A stretch of DNA of 64,000 bases from Beverwykella pulmonaria (Eukaryota > Ascomycota > Dothideomycetes > Pleosporales > Melanommataceae): positions 336,341 to 400,340 of the forward strand of contig BCHH01000015.1 of the NCBI GenBank assembly GCA_001599595.1. Direction: 5' to 3'. Position numbers and translations under genes: made by a program. Shown here in pieces: positions 1 through 12,100 of the stretch. The notes under the pieces are model-generated. The model did no database searches. It saw nothing but the letters and a program-made list of their open reading frames with translations, and had not been told where the DNA came from. The first letter of the stretch is position 1; each line of letters starts with the position of its first letter.

Positions 1-1
1 A

Positions 2-3000
2 CACCATTACTTTCACGACAACGATGAGTCCAAACAATCCATCAAAAAAGCCCTCTGCGCCATGGTATATCAAATCGCCGAACAGAACGCACACTTTGCA
101 GAGAGTGCGGCTGCAACCTGTGAGAAGTCTCCAAACTTCTCGGCAGCGACGCTTGCCTCGATATGGTATGACTTTTTCTCGTCGAATTTCGGTTCCGATT
201 CTGGAGGAAATGCGTGTCTCGTCTTTGATGGGATCGACGAAGCAATGCAAGGAGACATGGTTGAATTGATCAGACTACTTCATGAGTCTCTCGCTTCCGA
301 CGCCAATATTCAGGTTCTTCTGGTTGGCCGCCCTGAGATGGAAGCTGTTACTTCTCCGTTGGATGATTTCTCTGCAGGCAACATCGATGTTTCGAGCACA
401 CTAAACTACCACGACATTTCACGATTTGTTGACTACAGCTATGACGTGTATCTTTCCAAACACAAGATTCGAGGTCTGCGGGAGACAGTTACAACTTCAC
501 TACGCGAAAAAGCCAACGGCATGTTTCTCTGGGTGGATCTTGTGTGCCAAGAGTTGGCTAAGATTAAAAATGTCAAGGTGCTGAAACAGCGTTTAGAAAG
601 CATGCCCGCCGGTCTTTCTGCGCTATACGAGAGGATCTTCGCCCGTATGGCAGCCACAGGGTCCGACTTGAAGCCACCAGCACAGCTCAAAGAACTCTTC
701 TGTTGCCTGTCTCAATCCAGGGAGCCACCAAGCGTTTTCATTTTAAATCAAGTCATCCAATATGCCACCGAGGACTCTGAATTCGATGTCGAATCAGCTA
801 TCGCGGAGTCTTGCGCGTCGCTTGTCAGTTGCGAAGAGACAGGGCGGCTGCTTTTTCAGACGAAGATCAACTCAGAAAAAAATCAAAAGCAGACCCAAAA
901 CTCTATTGAAAGTGTCAATGACGGCGGTGGAGACGCTAGCGGGGTAGACGACTCCGACTCGGAGTCCCTACTTGATGAAGACGTCGCTCAACGTGAAGAG
1001 CAGAACCGCCAGAAAGAGATTCAGGTCAAAGTGCGCCATGCATCGGTTGGAGATTTCTTGAACAGCAAAGGACTGGAAACATCCTCGGTTTTGTTTAGCG
1101 GTAGAGATGCCGCTTTTAACACTGTGAAAATCAGCTTAATGATCATTTGCGAAGGTGCTTCTACTCCGCTTACTATTTCGGAGGACCTTTGGCTATATGC
1201 AATGGTCAACATCTTCGACCAACTGCAAAATCTCGACAAGAGTGTCATCTCCCCGCAACAGACTGAGTTTCTCATCGAAAGATTGTGGCAACTGTTTAAC
1301 TCAGAACCCCTCGCCAAGTACATTTCGCAACTTCACTCAACACCAACTGGATATCCTCTATACCACAGCTTTTTTCTTGGATTTAATACAGATTTGGGAC
1401 ATACTAATCGCCAAGCAGTACAGAAATGGATCGAGAAAGCCAACGGCCCCGACATTCACCTAAAGCCAGCAACGCACAAATGGGTTGAGAAAATTATCCA
1501 AGCACCTTTGCAGCTACTTGTGCCTTTGTCGAAGGTCTGTATTCGTGAATGGCTGCATAGCGACGAAAGTCCCTTCGAGTTGTATTGGAGATATCGCTTC
1601 GCATGGCTTTGTCTTGTTGCTGTGAGTAATGGAAGATCAACAATTGTAGAACTCCACGTACTGATGAAATTCAAAAAGACAGACCTCATCCCATCATGCG
1701 AGCCCTTCTCCTGGTTCGGGAAATATCCAAGCTTTAAAAGCAGCGATTCGTTCAATTGCTTGGCGGATATAATCGAAGCAGAGCGTACCGTGGATATGCA
1801 TTGTCGCATCGCCAAGACTATGGCGTTCACCAGCAAGACGACAATAGCTGAAATGGAATGGAACAAAGCTATCGAACTTGCCGAAACTACTGGCGAAGAA
1901 GAGAGGCTGAAGGAACTTTATTACCAATTCGTTCTGTCCCTGACGAATATCCGCCTCATGCGTTGTCAGCCTGTGGTGCTTCAACTCGCTGAGAAATATC
2001 TGGCCCTTGACTCATCGAACTACAAGATGCAAGCGTGCCTAGGGCTGGCCCGCTTAAGACATCTCGGCGATAGAAACGGTGCTATTGAAGGGTTCCGGAC
2101 TGCTCTATCGCTAGAGCCTCGAGATCACTCAGTATTGAAAGCATTAATTAATGTCTTATGGGACGAAGGCAATCTTGAGGGAATTCTAGAACTTTTTGAG
2201 AAAGAAGACGCTGAGATTACGAGCGGTCGAATTCGTGCTTGTATCGACAGTGATTACATCCAGGACGTTCTCTTTCTAGCAGCGAGAGAGACAGGGAAGA
2301 TAGAGTCCCTGGTGGAATGTTACGAAACCGAAATCGCTCGGCCTTGGACTGAACCGCCAATAAGTAAGGAGGACGATCCGCGAAATGAAAGAATCTGGAC
2401 CGAGGCGGACGAAGCCTTCGGGACTTTCAATCGACAGCAATATTACTCGGTGGGTAGTGCACTTCTTATGTGCCGACTAGCCTTTCTCCACCAGCGGTAT
2501 CGATGGGACTCTCAAGCTGCTCTCCGCTTATGGACGGCCATTTTTCTCGAACAGTCTGAGGTATTCAAACTTGTCGATATATCGTCTCAGTATTCCATGG
2601 ACACCCTTCCAATGTTCGTGGGCATGTTCGCTGAACTGCTTTATGAAGATGCGCGGAAGCCCGACGGCTCTGTGGATGAAAAATCACTCAGATCACTGGA
2701 GAGGCTACGTTACCGGCATGACATGTTCCGCGAGCATGATGGGGATGGAGCGTCTCTCACTAATGAGAGAAATTTGAACCTTTTCCTCGCTAAGTTATAT
2801 CGTCAAATTGGAAGAAATGACGAGGCGACGGAGCTACTAAGAGAACAGTTCGAACGAGGGATTGAGATTCTCAACGATGATATTGATTGGAATGATGGTC
2901 TTGGATGGCATGTTCTCTCAAAGATACTATTTTCTTCCGGCCAGAAAGAGAATGCTACTGTTGCTCAGTTCCTCCGCCGCTACGTTCGGTACCAGCCAGA

Positions 3001-3535
3001 AGAGGAAGAAGAAGTGGACGGAAGCCGAGTAGATGAGGAAACAATCAACACTACAGATGGAGAAAAAGAAAAGACTGAAGAAATACGACCACTACCCCAA
3101 GAAGAAGACGACAAAGAAGTGGACAGTGAAGATACCGACAGTGAAGATACCGACAGCGATGGCTACGATGAAGGGCCTCTAATCGGAATAGTAGAGCGCG
3201 TAGTAGTGTATCAGAAACTCCGATGCTCTATGCTATACGACTGTTCTCAACGTAGGACTCTGACTGAGAAGTCGCCTTTGTTTGCCTGTATGACTTGTGT
3301 TTACGTCCAGTTCTGCGAAGACTGCTATGCGAGGCACACTTCCGCGGCCGGCAACAGCACTGGCACCACGGCGAATCAACGATATACAAAAGATAGGAGG
3401 CTCATTTCAGTGTGCAGCTCAGGGCATGAACACATCAAAGTCTCTTCCGATGGGTGGAGGCTAAAAGGGGATGTTATAACCATTGATGGCAAGGACATAT
3501 CGCTCAGACCATGGTTAGAAACACTTCATCTCTAG
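2..3535 (+). CDS. NLR-like STAND protein (NACHT-TPR-zinc finger), 5' end outside window
   Basis: The frame is open from base 2, so the start and the nucleotide-binding P-loop lie upstream; 1177 residues are visible. The first internal Met at 62 is not the true start. A Walker B-like segment LVFDGIDEA lies near residue 75, as in fungal NACHT ATPases, followed by a helical winged-helix-like region. TPR-like helical repeats occupy roughly residues 600-900 (for example around 'LSLEPRDHSVLKALINVLWD'). An acidic linker with a short DSEDT repeat follows. The C-terminus (about residues 1070-1150) carries paired cysteines (CMTC, CEDC) and a C..GH.H segment resembling a ZZ-type zinc finger. Fungal proteins of this kind are cytosolic signal-transducing ATPases linked to nonself recognition. 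That role is inferred from family; the ligand is unknown. No intron is needed in the visible part. Confidence 0.85.
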   Translation, partial: HHYFHDNDESKQSIKKALCAMVYQIAEQNAHFAESAAATCEKSPNFSAATLASIWYDFFSSNFGSDSGGNACLVFDGIDEAMQGDMVELIRLLHESLASDANIQVLLVGRPEMEAVTSPLDDFSAGNIDVSSTLNYHDISRFVDYSYDVYLSKHKIRGLRETVTTSLREKANGMFLWVDLVCQELAKIKNVKVLKQRLESMPAGLSALYERIFARMAATGSDLKPPAQLKELFCCLSQSREPPSVFILNQVIQYATEDSEFDVESAIAESCASLVSCEETGRLLFQTKINSEKNQKQTQNSIESVNDGGGDASGVDDSDSESLLDEDVAQREEQNRQKEIQVKVRHASVGDFLNSKGLETSSVLFSGRDAAFNTVKISLMIICEGASTPLTISEDLWLYAMVNIFDQLQNLDKSVISPQQTEFLIERLWQLFNSEPLAKYISQLHSTPTGYPLYHSFFLGFNTDLGHTNRQAVQKWIEKANGPDIHLKPATHKWVEKIIQAPLQLLVPLSKVCIREWLHSDESPFELYWRYRFAWLCLVAVSNGRSTIVELHVLMKFKKTDLIPSCEPFSWFGKYPSFKSSDSFNCLADIIEAERTVDMHCRIAKTMAFTSKTTIAEMEWNKAIELAETTGEEERLKELYYQFVLSLTNIRLMRCQPVVLQLAEKYLALDSSNYKMQACLGLARLRHLGDRNGAIEGFRTALSLEPRDHSVLKALINVLWDEGNLEGILELFEKEDAEITSGRIRACIDSDYIQDVLFLAARETGKIESLVECYETEIARPWTEPPISKEDDPRNERIWTEADEAFGTFNRQQYYSVGSALLMCRLAFLHQRYRWDSQAALRLWTAIFLEQSEVFKLVDISSQYSMDTLPMFVGMFAELLYEDARKPDGSVDEKSLRSLERLRYRHDMFREHDGDGASLTNERNLNLFLAKLYRQIGRNDEATELLREQFERGIEILNDDIDWNDGLGWHVLSKILFSSGQKENATVAQFLRRYVRYQPEEEEEVDGSRVDEETINTTDGEKEKTEEIRPLPQEEDDKEVDSEDTDSEDTDSDGYDEGPLIGIVERVVVYQKLRCSMLYDCSQRRTLTEKSPLFACMTCVYVQFCEDCYARHTSAAGNSTGTTANQRYTKDRRLISVCSSGHEHIKVSSDGWRLKGDVITIDGKDISLRPWLETLHL
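3122..3160 (+). repeat. 15-bp tandem repeat inside the NLR-like gene
   Basis: Two exact copies of GACAGTGAAGATACC (3122-3136, 3137-3151) and a partial third encode the acidic DSEDT units of the linker before the zinc finger. Confidence 0.85.
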
Positions 3536-3878
3536 GCCAAGAGTCTCAGAGATGCGAAGAACTTTCTGTACCTCGCACCACTAAATGTACCATCTACCAC
3601 AAGAGAAAAATGTTGCGAGTAGTGATGCTCTGGCAAATCCTATTATCCCCATAATGCTTCTGACTGTTGCCAGCTTGAATGATCACACTTAAGAACAGTC
3701 TACACAAAAATAAGCTGCGAGCGACGACACTACAACAATCCCAGAATATATTTATCCTGTTAGTCTCCATACCAACAAATGTCGCTGCTTTAAAGAGGTT
3801 CTGTTCGTTTAGAACCCCTCCCAATCGGTTCCTGTGGGAAGTGTAGTGACATCGAGTGACTTGATATATATCACGCAC

Positions 3879-4180
3879 TGTTGGCCATGCGCTGCTCAGG
3901 TTGCTTGGATGCTACGGCAACTGCAAAGCAAGCCCTTCGTTGGGCAGCCTTTTCTTCACGACTCATGATGCTGGCAATGGGGACATGAGGTCATGGTGTC
4001 GGCCTGTGGGTCACATGATGAGTCACCTTGATGTTTGCTCATGTGACTCACTTCTAGGTTTGTGTTCACTATCTTCGCAGGCTCCTAGCGTGCTTGATAA
4101 GACTATAGATATTTCTTCGATAGCTCCTCCTCTGTAGAATCAATACAATGATTATCACTCTTTGAATCTACTTCGTCACA
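3879..4180. mobile_element. Possible solo LTR or LTR remnant
   Basis: The segment begins TGTTGGCC and ends near CTTCGTCACA, with a TATA-like stretch and an A-rich signal inside. A TCACG pentamer occurs at 3871-3875 and again at 4181-4185. However, three extra bases separate the left TCACG from the TG end, so this is not a clean target-site duplication. No second copy and no retroelement coding sequence are visible. The rest of the 3536-4661 gap shows no gene. Confidence 0.22.
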
Positions 4181-4661
4181 TCACGACACATGGCAAGGAG
4201 AGCGTGGTGTTGGGTGTGAGAAGAAGGAAAAACAGGAATCAAGTTGTCAAGGTGTCAAGGCGCCAACGTGTGCAATGACTCGAGGAAGGGCGAGGAATAG
4301 CGGTCTGGTGGTTGAAGATGAAGAGGGAAGTGTGATGGAGGTTGCACAACAGCGCTGGTTGGAATGGGAAAGCGCGCTTTCCTCACCTTGTACGCAGGAA
4401 CAAACTCTCAAACCAGGAATATATACAGGTGAAGGAAGTGAGAAGAAGCAATAACATGGTTTAAATGCTTACAGTAGTGTGAGTTGTTGAGTAGATTACA
4501 TAGAGATTTTACCTTACTTTGTTTAAGTAAAAGCTATGATGCGTGAGCATGCTCTTCTTGCTAGAGAGTCCCCGTCCTAGGGAGGGCACCCCTTGAAGTG
4601 GTAGTCGCAGTAGTGAAACTCTTAGTCGTTCTACCCCTTAGAACATAACGTAAAATTACAA

Positions 4662-5789
4662 TCAAGTTTGCCTCGACTTCAGTTTCTCCGCCCATCCATC
4701 ATTTTGGAGTGACCAGTTGACCGCCTCCTCCAACGCCTCTTCGAAGTTCTGCTTGGGGACATATTTTAGCTCCTGCTTAGCTTTGTCGATGCTGTATGTA
4801 TGGGTGAAGCAGGAGTATTCCACTTGTTGCTTTCCCAATATCCCTGGACGCCTGCGTCCAAATGTGAAAATCCAGAAGACCAGCTCAAGGAGAGCCGCGA
4901 TGCCTAATAAAAGGAAAGCGGGAAGTTTGATGACCTTTTTCTTGTTCCCTTTCCATCCAGCCTTCCTCCAGATTGCGCGTGCAAATTCCCAGAAGGGAAT
5001 AGGCTGTCCATCGTTGATGTTGAAGGCTTGCCCATCCAACTCTCGAGACTCGATATCAAGGAGGCTGTGTGCCAATAATGCGTGAGCCATCGAAGCATTC
5101 TCACCACTGCAAAAGTCCCACAGATTGTCTCCATTTCCCAACTGGACCCTAGTCTGACCAGCTCTGAGAACTTCCAAAAATGCAGGGATCGTAAGTAAGT
5201 CGTGCGTTCCATACACAACAGGCAATCGGAGCGCGCCGGTGCGGAGGGACCCGGACCAGTTGGAATCTTGTGGGAGTTTTTCGTGAGGTGTGGCTTCCGA
5301 TAGAACAATATTTTCAGCGTCCGCTTTTGCCTTTGCGTAAGCGGATGCTCGGGAGTCGGTATTCGCCAATGGATAGTCTTCTGTCACATTTACATGTTCC
5401 CTTCCTTTTGCGAGTGTTGAGGAAGAAGTGTAAATGAAAGCGCGAGTGTAGTAGGACGCTTTAGACATATCAAGAAGGTTTCTGGTTCCACTGACCGTCA
5501 CACTCTGGTATTCTTGCGGTGTACCGGTTGTCGGTGAAGGTGATGCAGCATGAATGACGATGGTGGGCTGGATCTCGTCGAAGACTTGCTGCACGGCATC
5601 GCGATTTGTGATATCTACAGAGAGATACTTCGCGCCATGGACTTGGAACTTGCTCTTTGCTGCTGAACGGCTTATGACCGTGACGCTATCAAAAATAGGA
5701 TCATTGACGAAGTTGTGGACGATGTGGTAGCCGACAAATCCGCAGCCACCGATCACGAGTGCAGTCGTCTTTGGAGATGAGGATTCCAT
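4662..5789 (-). CDS. ERG26-like 3-beta-hydroxysteroid dehydrogenase (sterol-4-alpha-carboxylate 3-dehydrogenase family)
   Basis: Extended short-chain dehydrogenase of the 3-beta-HSD group. In the ergosterol pathway ERG26 oxidises and decarboxylates the C4-carboxysterol at the ER membrane, using NAD(P). Numbering from the Met at 5789 (375 aa), the dinucleotide motif GGCGFVG lies near the N-terminus and the catalytic YxxxK is Y151/K155 (in SAYAKAK). A hydrophobic segment near residues 290-310 (FLLLGIAALLELVFWIFTFG) fits ER association. The frame stays open upstream to Met codons at 5876 and 5915, which would add a basic, Ser/Thr-rich leader. I chose 5789 because the Rossmann fold starts right after it. 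Fungi carry several ERG26 paralogues, so the exact sterol step is uncertain. It is a single exon. Confidence 0.8.
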   Translation of the reverse strand: MESSSPKTTALVIGGCGFVGYHIVHNFVNDPIFDSVTVISRSAAKSKFQVHGAKYLSVDITNRDAVQQVFDEIQPTIVIHAASPSPTTGTPQEYQSVTVSGTRNLLDMSKASYYTRAFIYTSSSTLAKGREHVNVTEDYPLANTDSRASAYAKAKADAENIVLSEATPHEKLPQDSNWSGSLRTGALRLPVVYGTHDLLTIPAFLEVLRAGQTRVQLGNGDNLWDFCSGENASMAHALLAHSLLDIESRELDGQAFNINDGQPIPFWEFARAIWRKAGWKGNKKKVIKLPAFLLLGIAALLELVFWIFTFGRRRPGILGKQQVEYSCFTHTYSIDKAKQELKYVPKQNFEEALEEAVNWSLQNDGWAEKLKSRQT

Positions 5790-5915
5790 GGTGGCTAAGG
5801 ACGGCCTCGATTTCGTGGATGAGTTGTGGTAGATTGCCTTTGTTTGCTCTGATGTGTAGAAGTGGCGGCGAGACATGAATTGCCGCTTATGCACCTGTTT
5901 GGGTGGACCGAGCAC

Positions 5916-7982
5916 CAGCCGTTAATATACATTATCGCGGCGTAGTACAAATTTCCATGGATGCGGATTGCCAGCATTGAGGGTCAGCCGTGCATCTTGC
6001 AGGAACATGAAGTCCGAGTGCGAATACAATGGAATATGTGGCCATCAATTTTGAGAGCTATCATAGATTGTTGCATGCGGTCAATGGTTGGATAGTGGTG
6101 ATAACACCCACCCTGCAGCGAGGTTGTTGAAACGGATGATAATTGCTCGATAAATCTAAAACTGTCTACTTCATTTCATTCTCAAAGAATTTTCTTCAGC
6201 GGTGACCATTCGAATTATCTTCATCTTACTGGACTTCATTTCGATTCTCTAAAGTCCACGAGACTCGGACGAAAACATAGACTCAGTTCGAGTTCCCGAA
6301 CTCATGCTACACAGACCCATCCGAGGCCGAACGTGCTGAAATCAGCAGACAGAAAGTACGCAGAATACTTCAATGTGACCGAATTTTCCATGGATCGCCA
6401 TATCGTGTATGAAGGTCAGTTGGATAGTTAGGTTAATCGCTTAGAAGAACATAGTCTGTATCACCATCAATACGAAGCCTCTCAATGCAAAGCAGCAAAG
6501 GGAAGGATTCTTACCTCGCTCCTATGCCAGTGGCATGAAGAAATAGCAATCTTACTCATAATCCCCTTCGTCAAGACCATCATCTTGGGATTTAAAAAGA
6601 TTGATAAGAAGCAGCTGAGGTAAGTACTCCTCATGCCCAGCCGTGATGTCCTCGGTATCACACACCGCAATGATGGTGGCGAACATCCTCATCAGCGGAT
6701 AATGAGCGAAAATATTGTTTTAGAGATGCGAAAGTTGGTCGATGGAGATCTGGGTCTCGCTTGAGATTTTTTCGAGTATGAGACCGAGAGTCGCATCGAG
6801 GGTTGCAGGGGCATGCCGTACATCAGAGTAGATGTACAGATCGAATAAATGCTCGAAGGAGAGAGGCACATCCTTCTCCGTGCCGCAGGTGGGTCCGGTA
6901 AGTTCGCTCGTCTTGCTCAACTTGACCTGTTTCGCTAAATATGAGATCGATGTACTATCAGCGGCCGAAGAGATCCTTCATTCTATCGTAAAAGTCGCCG
7001 GTGTAGACGAAGTTGTAAACCAACTAGAAGACCTCGGGATCATCTTGGTCGAGAGTGACGACGCCATTTTACGCCTCGACGAATAATACATTCTGGAGGC
7101 TGCCGGAGAAATAGTGGCAAAAATGAATGAGAATTTCCTTGCGTACCAAGAACGTTTTTGGGCTCTCTTCACCGAGGACGATCTGGGTGATTTGGTCATA
7201 CAATTGCCTTGTACATTTCAGCCATTGGAGCACAGAAATTACAAAGGTTGTATCGACCTTGCACAGAAGCGGGTGCCAGGCCGCTCAGATAGCACTTACG
7301 GACCCGCGGCTTGAGTCTAACTGTGCCATCATTTCTTACAGACTGCAAGGAGACCCGATTCGACGGAGTGCGAAACTGAGGGGCATTGCAATGCATGATT
7401 GGCGCTTGGCTTTACGTTAAGCATGGCGGTAGTGATGAGTACGTGGTCAGATTTGAGAGGCGGATGAGTGAGGTTGGATCCTGTGAGAAGTTTCTGTGTC
7501 GATTGTTTTGACACATTAGTGACTGCTAGCCAGGCCCAGGCAACTACCAACGATAGCGAGAGCTTTGAGAACCTTGAGTCGGCGAATGTATTGATGCAAG
7601 TGTAACGCGGAAGGGAAAGAGGCAAGCTTGATCAGATCAGCGCACCCAGAACGAGAATAAGCGTTCCTTCCAAAGCGTGTACATCATGGTTTCACCGACC
7701 AGTAACCCCTGTAGATACTCGCTCTCATCTTTAACCGAGAACCAGGGCAAGAATTCTTGATATGAGGTTAGGCTAGCTCTTCGGGAATTGAAAATCCATT
7801 TGCTTAATCATGGTTGTCAAGCTATACGAAGAAATAAGGTACGCAATACTGTGCAATGAAGCTGTGCATTAAAACTGAACGCATAGGAAATTTCTCGCTT
7901 CATAAGATATATACATCGGGTACTCTGTTCTCGCTCAATGTCTCCACGAGGGCTCCTCGCCATGTTTTTGCGCCTGCGCTAG
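5916..7982. other. Gene-poor stretch with BTB-like coding fragments
   Basis: No intact gene is seen. On the minus strand, 6720-6920 encodes a fragment (containing FDLYIYSDVRHAPATL) that looks like the helical part after a fungal BTB domain. On the plus strand, 6925-7314 is a coding-like frame (KYEIDVLSAAEEIL...) broken by one TAA at 7084-7086. The two overlap a common region and neither has a convincing start. They may be relics of one or two BTB genes; this is inference from composition. Confidence 0.25.
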
Positions 7983-8524
7983 TCAGTATTGCACCACGTG
8001 ATCCAGGATAAAACCTACTCGAACAGCACGAGGACCGCCCAGCTCAGCTTCCAGCCCCCCATCATATGTCTTTGGCACGCTGACCTTGTCGGGGTGGACC
8101 ACGCTCACGACGGCGCAAAGCGTCAGGACTGCTCCTACGAATGTGCCCAGCAACACTCCTCCCCATCCTGGCTTGAAATGATCGTATTCGTGCAGAGACA
8201 GAGCACCGAGAATATCGTGGTCTTCGTGGACAGGCTCGCCGAAGTTGCGCCGCTCCTGCTTGTCCCAGTAGTCGCCGTAGGGGTCGCGCATCTGTGGTTT
8301 TTCGGGGCGGGGGTTGATGTAGCCGCCGTTCTGAAAGTGTCAGCCATCCGTAGCCAGTTGATAGCGGATCAATGGGTGCGAACAATATTCGGATCTACAA
8401 CATCCAGTAGCTCGGCTTGGGTGAGGGCGGTTCGAACTTGGGTGAACTGGGGCGGTAGTCGTGCGGTTGCAGGGACGAGGGCACGGGCGAGCGGGCGGGC
8501 CGCTGCAATGCGCCAGGAAAGCAT
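7983..8524 (-). CDS. Mitochondrial complex I accessory subunit NDUFB8/ASHI-like
   Basis: Accessory subunit of the membrane arm of NADH:ubiquinone oxidoreductase in the inner mitochondrial membrane. Two exons: 8384-8524 and 7983-8330, with a 53-nt intron (8331-8383) that ends GCTGACACTTTCAG and has a weak donor GTTCGC. The product is 162 aa. The first exon gives a basic, Arg/Ala-rich mitochondrial presequence (MLSWRIAAARPLARALV). The junction gives DPNI-NGGYINP, the conserved family block. Then comes RRNFGEPVHEDHDILG, the hallmark of ASHI, and one membrane segment (VLLGTFVGAVLTLCAVVSVV). It is divergent from SWR1 across a 599-bp gap. The donor is the only soft point: the frame and family match argue for it. 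Confidence 0.85.
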
Positions 8525-9123
8525 GCTGGCTGATTGTTAGAAATTCCAGAGAGACAATTGGGGCGGACCCATACGTGGCGGCACTGAGAGCGGTAGGGTT
8601 CGCGGAGACTACGATGCTTGAGGTGGGTTGGTGTTCGCGATGCAAGGCGGGCTCCGGGATGGCGGAATGGCGCTAGTGACTAAGGCAGATCCCCCATGCC
8701 TCCTATCAAATAGCAGCACAACGGCTCCGGACACGTTGTAGGCACTGCAAAAGTCGTTCTAGGCATACTCTAGCATTATCTGTAGAGAATATAAAAGTTA
8801 CCCTTCGAACCTCGATGGCTATCTGGCATGTGTGTCGCCGCCTCCCGCCGAGGAGCATCCGCTAAAGGCTTGGCTTAACGTTAAACATTCTGGCGCCGTA
8901 GACTTTTCGCGAACATCAACACAACACCGACAAAACCACAAATTCGCTCGCACCGCGCCACCCAGGACAGCGAGCCAGATTCTGAGAAGGCCACAGTCAT
9001 CTCCAAAGTCGCGCGCATCGGGCGACACCGCATTTGGGCCATTTCATGTTGATTCGGCGCTCGCGCCGGTGGTCTCCTCGCTGCAGCACGAGCGACGAGG
9101 CTCGCCCGTTCGCTCCCTGTTGA
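8525..9123. promoter_or_regulatory. Divergent intergenic region between NDUFB8 and SWR1
   Basis: 599 bp lie between two divergent start codons and must hold both promoters. There are no coding features beyond shadow frames and no clear TATA box or factor site. Confidence 0.45.
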
Positions 9124-12100
9124 ATGGAGCACGTCACGCTCGTGAAGGCCGGCACCAACCCTCCACCACAACGCGACCCTCCCACCGCGCTCGACGAGTC
9201 CGCCGCAGCCCACCACCATGCCGCATACCAGGACAACAGTGCACTCGAGATAAAACAGGACGAGGAGCCTGCAGTGGAAAATGGAGAGCATGGGAGCGCC
9301 TTTCAGAGGCCGGCCAAGCGGCGCAAGCTTGAAGACCTCACGCCGAGTCGGCCTGCATCACGCGCCATTTCGCCACCCTGGAAGCAGTTTGCCGTAGATG
9401 GACCCACGACGGTATTCGACAACGGAATCAGAAAGTCGTCGAGGGTGAACAAGGACGCATCTGCGCCGCCGCCGCCCGAGCCTACAAAGCGAAGCACGCG
9501 CAACGCGTCCAAGGCATCACAAACAAATGGTAGCGCAAAGAAGAGCCTGAGGCAAAACGGCTCCCGCGGTGTGGTGGGGGTTGCAGCCCAGTCCAAGACC
9601 AAGGCCGTGTCTGCCATGACGAAGAAGGCCCCGGAGCCGCCACTGGGCTCGACTGTTGTTGCCAGGAAGTCTGAGCGTCAGAGAAAAGCTTCCACAACGA
9701 CTATACCCACATCGCCTGCTCCTCAGAATGGACTGCCTAACAGCCCCCGGAAACGACCCAGCAGGTCACGGAGAGCAACTCAGACGTCGGCTGACGAGAT
9801 GGATGATGACATGTTTAGTACACCCCACCAGGGCACTTTCCAACCCTCTAGCGACTTCCACAGCCCACCTCCCGATGCGAACTCATCAGGTCCGGCCCCG
9901 CGTCTCCGCCTTCGACTGCGTAAACCCGAACCCCCCAACCGCCATCCGCACCATACCGCCCCACCGCCGAAATACCCAACCTTCGTTGACTGGTTACAGA
10001 CCGACGATCCGTTGGAAGGAGAAGAGTCACAAAGGATCACGCAAGAGAAGGCGGAAGAAGAGGCTGAACGTCGTTTACGCATTGTTGATGCGGTTGAACA
10101 TGGCGTGCTCAGTGAGACACGGTGTAGCATTTTCACACCACAGGCTGCTGAAGAGCCCCCGCCTCACTACAACCATTGGGACCATGTGGTTGCACATGCT
10201 TTGCACTTCAACAAGCTGCTTAGAGAGGAGAGCACCTATCATCGGAGGATAGCGAAAACCTTGGCTCGGGAGGCTCTCGATTATTGGAAAGAGAAGTACA
10301 AGCGCAAGACCCAGGAAGAGATCGACCAGGAAGAGGCGGATCGAGCAGTGCTTCGATATAAGCAGCTTGTTAAAGATGTGAAGGACTCGTGGGCAAATGT
10401 CAGGGTTGAAATTGACAAGGAGCGCGTGGCTAAGTGGGAAGAGGAGCAGCTTCAGCTTGGCCACAAAGCCATGGATGACATGTTCAATCAGGCACAGGAG
10501 ATACTAGGCCGAAACGTCATGGAGTCGGCATCTTCACTCGTCAGTGATGACCGAGAGACCGAAGACGATGAGCAAGAATTCGAAAGCGGGGCCTCTGATA
10601 CTGCCGATGAAGATGACGCTGAGAATATGACTTCCAGTTCGGACAGTGACAATGGCTATGAAAACGATGAAGATGCACACCTCACCGCGGAGCAATTGCA
10701 GGCCAAGTATGGTCAACTTCCGGATTTGCCCAATGGCAGCTCAGATGTCGACGATGGCTCTGATAGAGATGAAGACGAGCTTGAAGATGAATCAGATGAG
10801 CGCACTCCAGAGCCCACCCCAGACCGGGATCTTGAGATGGAAGATGTGAATGACTTACCTGCGAAACCCTACCCGGACACGGACGGATCCGACAACGAGG
10901 AAGCAGGCACACACCATGATAAACCTGACTACATTGATCCCGCTACCATCGAACTTGAGCAGGTTGACGAAGCACTTCTCGATTCTGATGACGACGGTAC
11001 CAATAGATCTCAATCTGGTAGTGAAGAGTGGGGCAGTGACGATGAATCGGATGATGAGAACCCATCCGGGTCTGGCTCTGAAGATGGTGATGATCTCGGT
11101 GTGATGGGTTTCCTAAATCCGAGTGAGATCAAGAAGCTGAAGGAAGCCGCTAAATTGGTCATTGTTGATTCGAACGTAACTTCGCCGACTTCGAATGGTC
11201 GCGATGAAGATCATGCTGAGCCAAAAGTCGACGACGACACAGAGACTATCAAGACGAGTGGAAAATCGAAAGCCGCCCCCGAGTTCGAAGTGAAGCATAC
11301 CAACGGGGACATAGACGTGGATGTGACTACTGAGCCTATGCCGTTAATGGAGGCACAGGACACCGAAGCAGTACAAGACATCATTCCTGGCCAAACAGTG
11401 ACACACAGTAGATCGCGTCGTGGATCATCACCTCCACGGACGGAGATACCATCTTTGCTTCGAGGAACGCTGCGAGAATATCAACACGGCGGACTTGACT
11501 GGCTCGCTAATTTGTATGACTCCGACACCAACGGCATTCTGGCTGACGAGATGGGTCTTGGCAAAACCATTCAAACTATATCCCTTCTTGCCTACATTGC
11601 TGTCTATCGAGAAAAGTGGGGACCACATCTTGTCGTCGTACCCACCAGTGTCATGCTCAATTGGGAAATGGAATTCAAGAAATGGTGCCCTGGTTTCAAG
11701 ATCCTAACGTACTATGGCGATATCAACGAGCGGAAGCGAAAACGAACGGGGTGGCGCACTACTGGGCCAGACATGTACAACGTCATCATTACTTCCTATC
11801 AACTCATTCTTCAGGATGCTGCTGCATTCAAGATGCGCGCGTGGCAATATCTGGTTTTGGATGAAGCACACAACATTAAAAACTTCAAGTCTCAACGTTG
11901 GCAGACTATGCTAAATCTTCGGACCGAAAGAAGACTGCTTTTGACCGGAACACCCTTGCAGAATAATATTGATGAGCTTTGGTCTCTCCTTTACTTCCTG
12001 ATGCCTGCAGGCTTCGCCGGAGAAGGTCGTATTGCCGGGTTAGAGGAGTTCACCATGGCATTAAAGAATCCAACATCACAAATCCTGGAGCAAGGACGAC

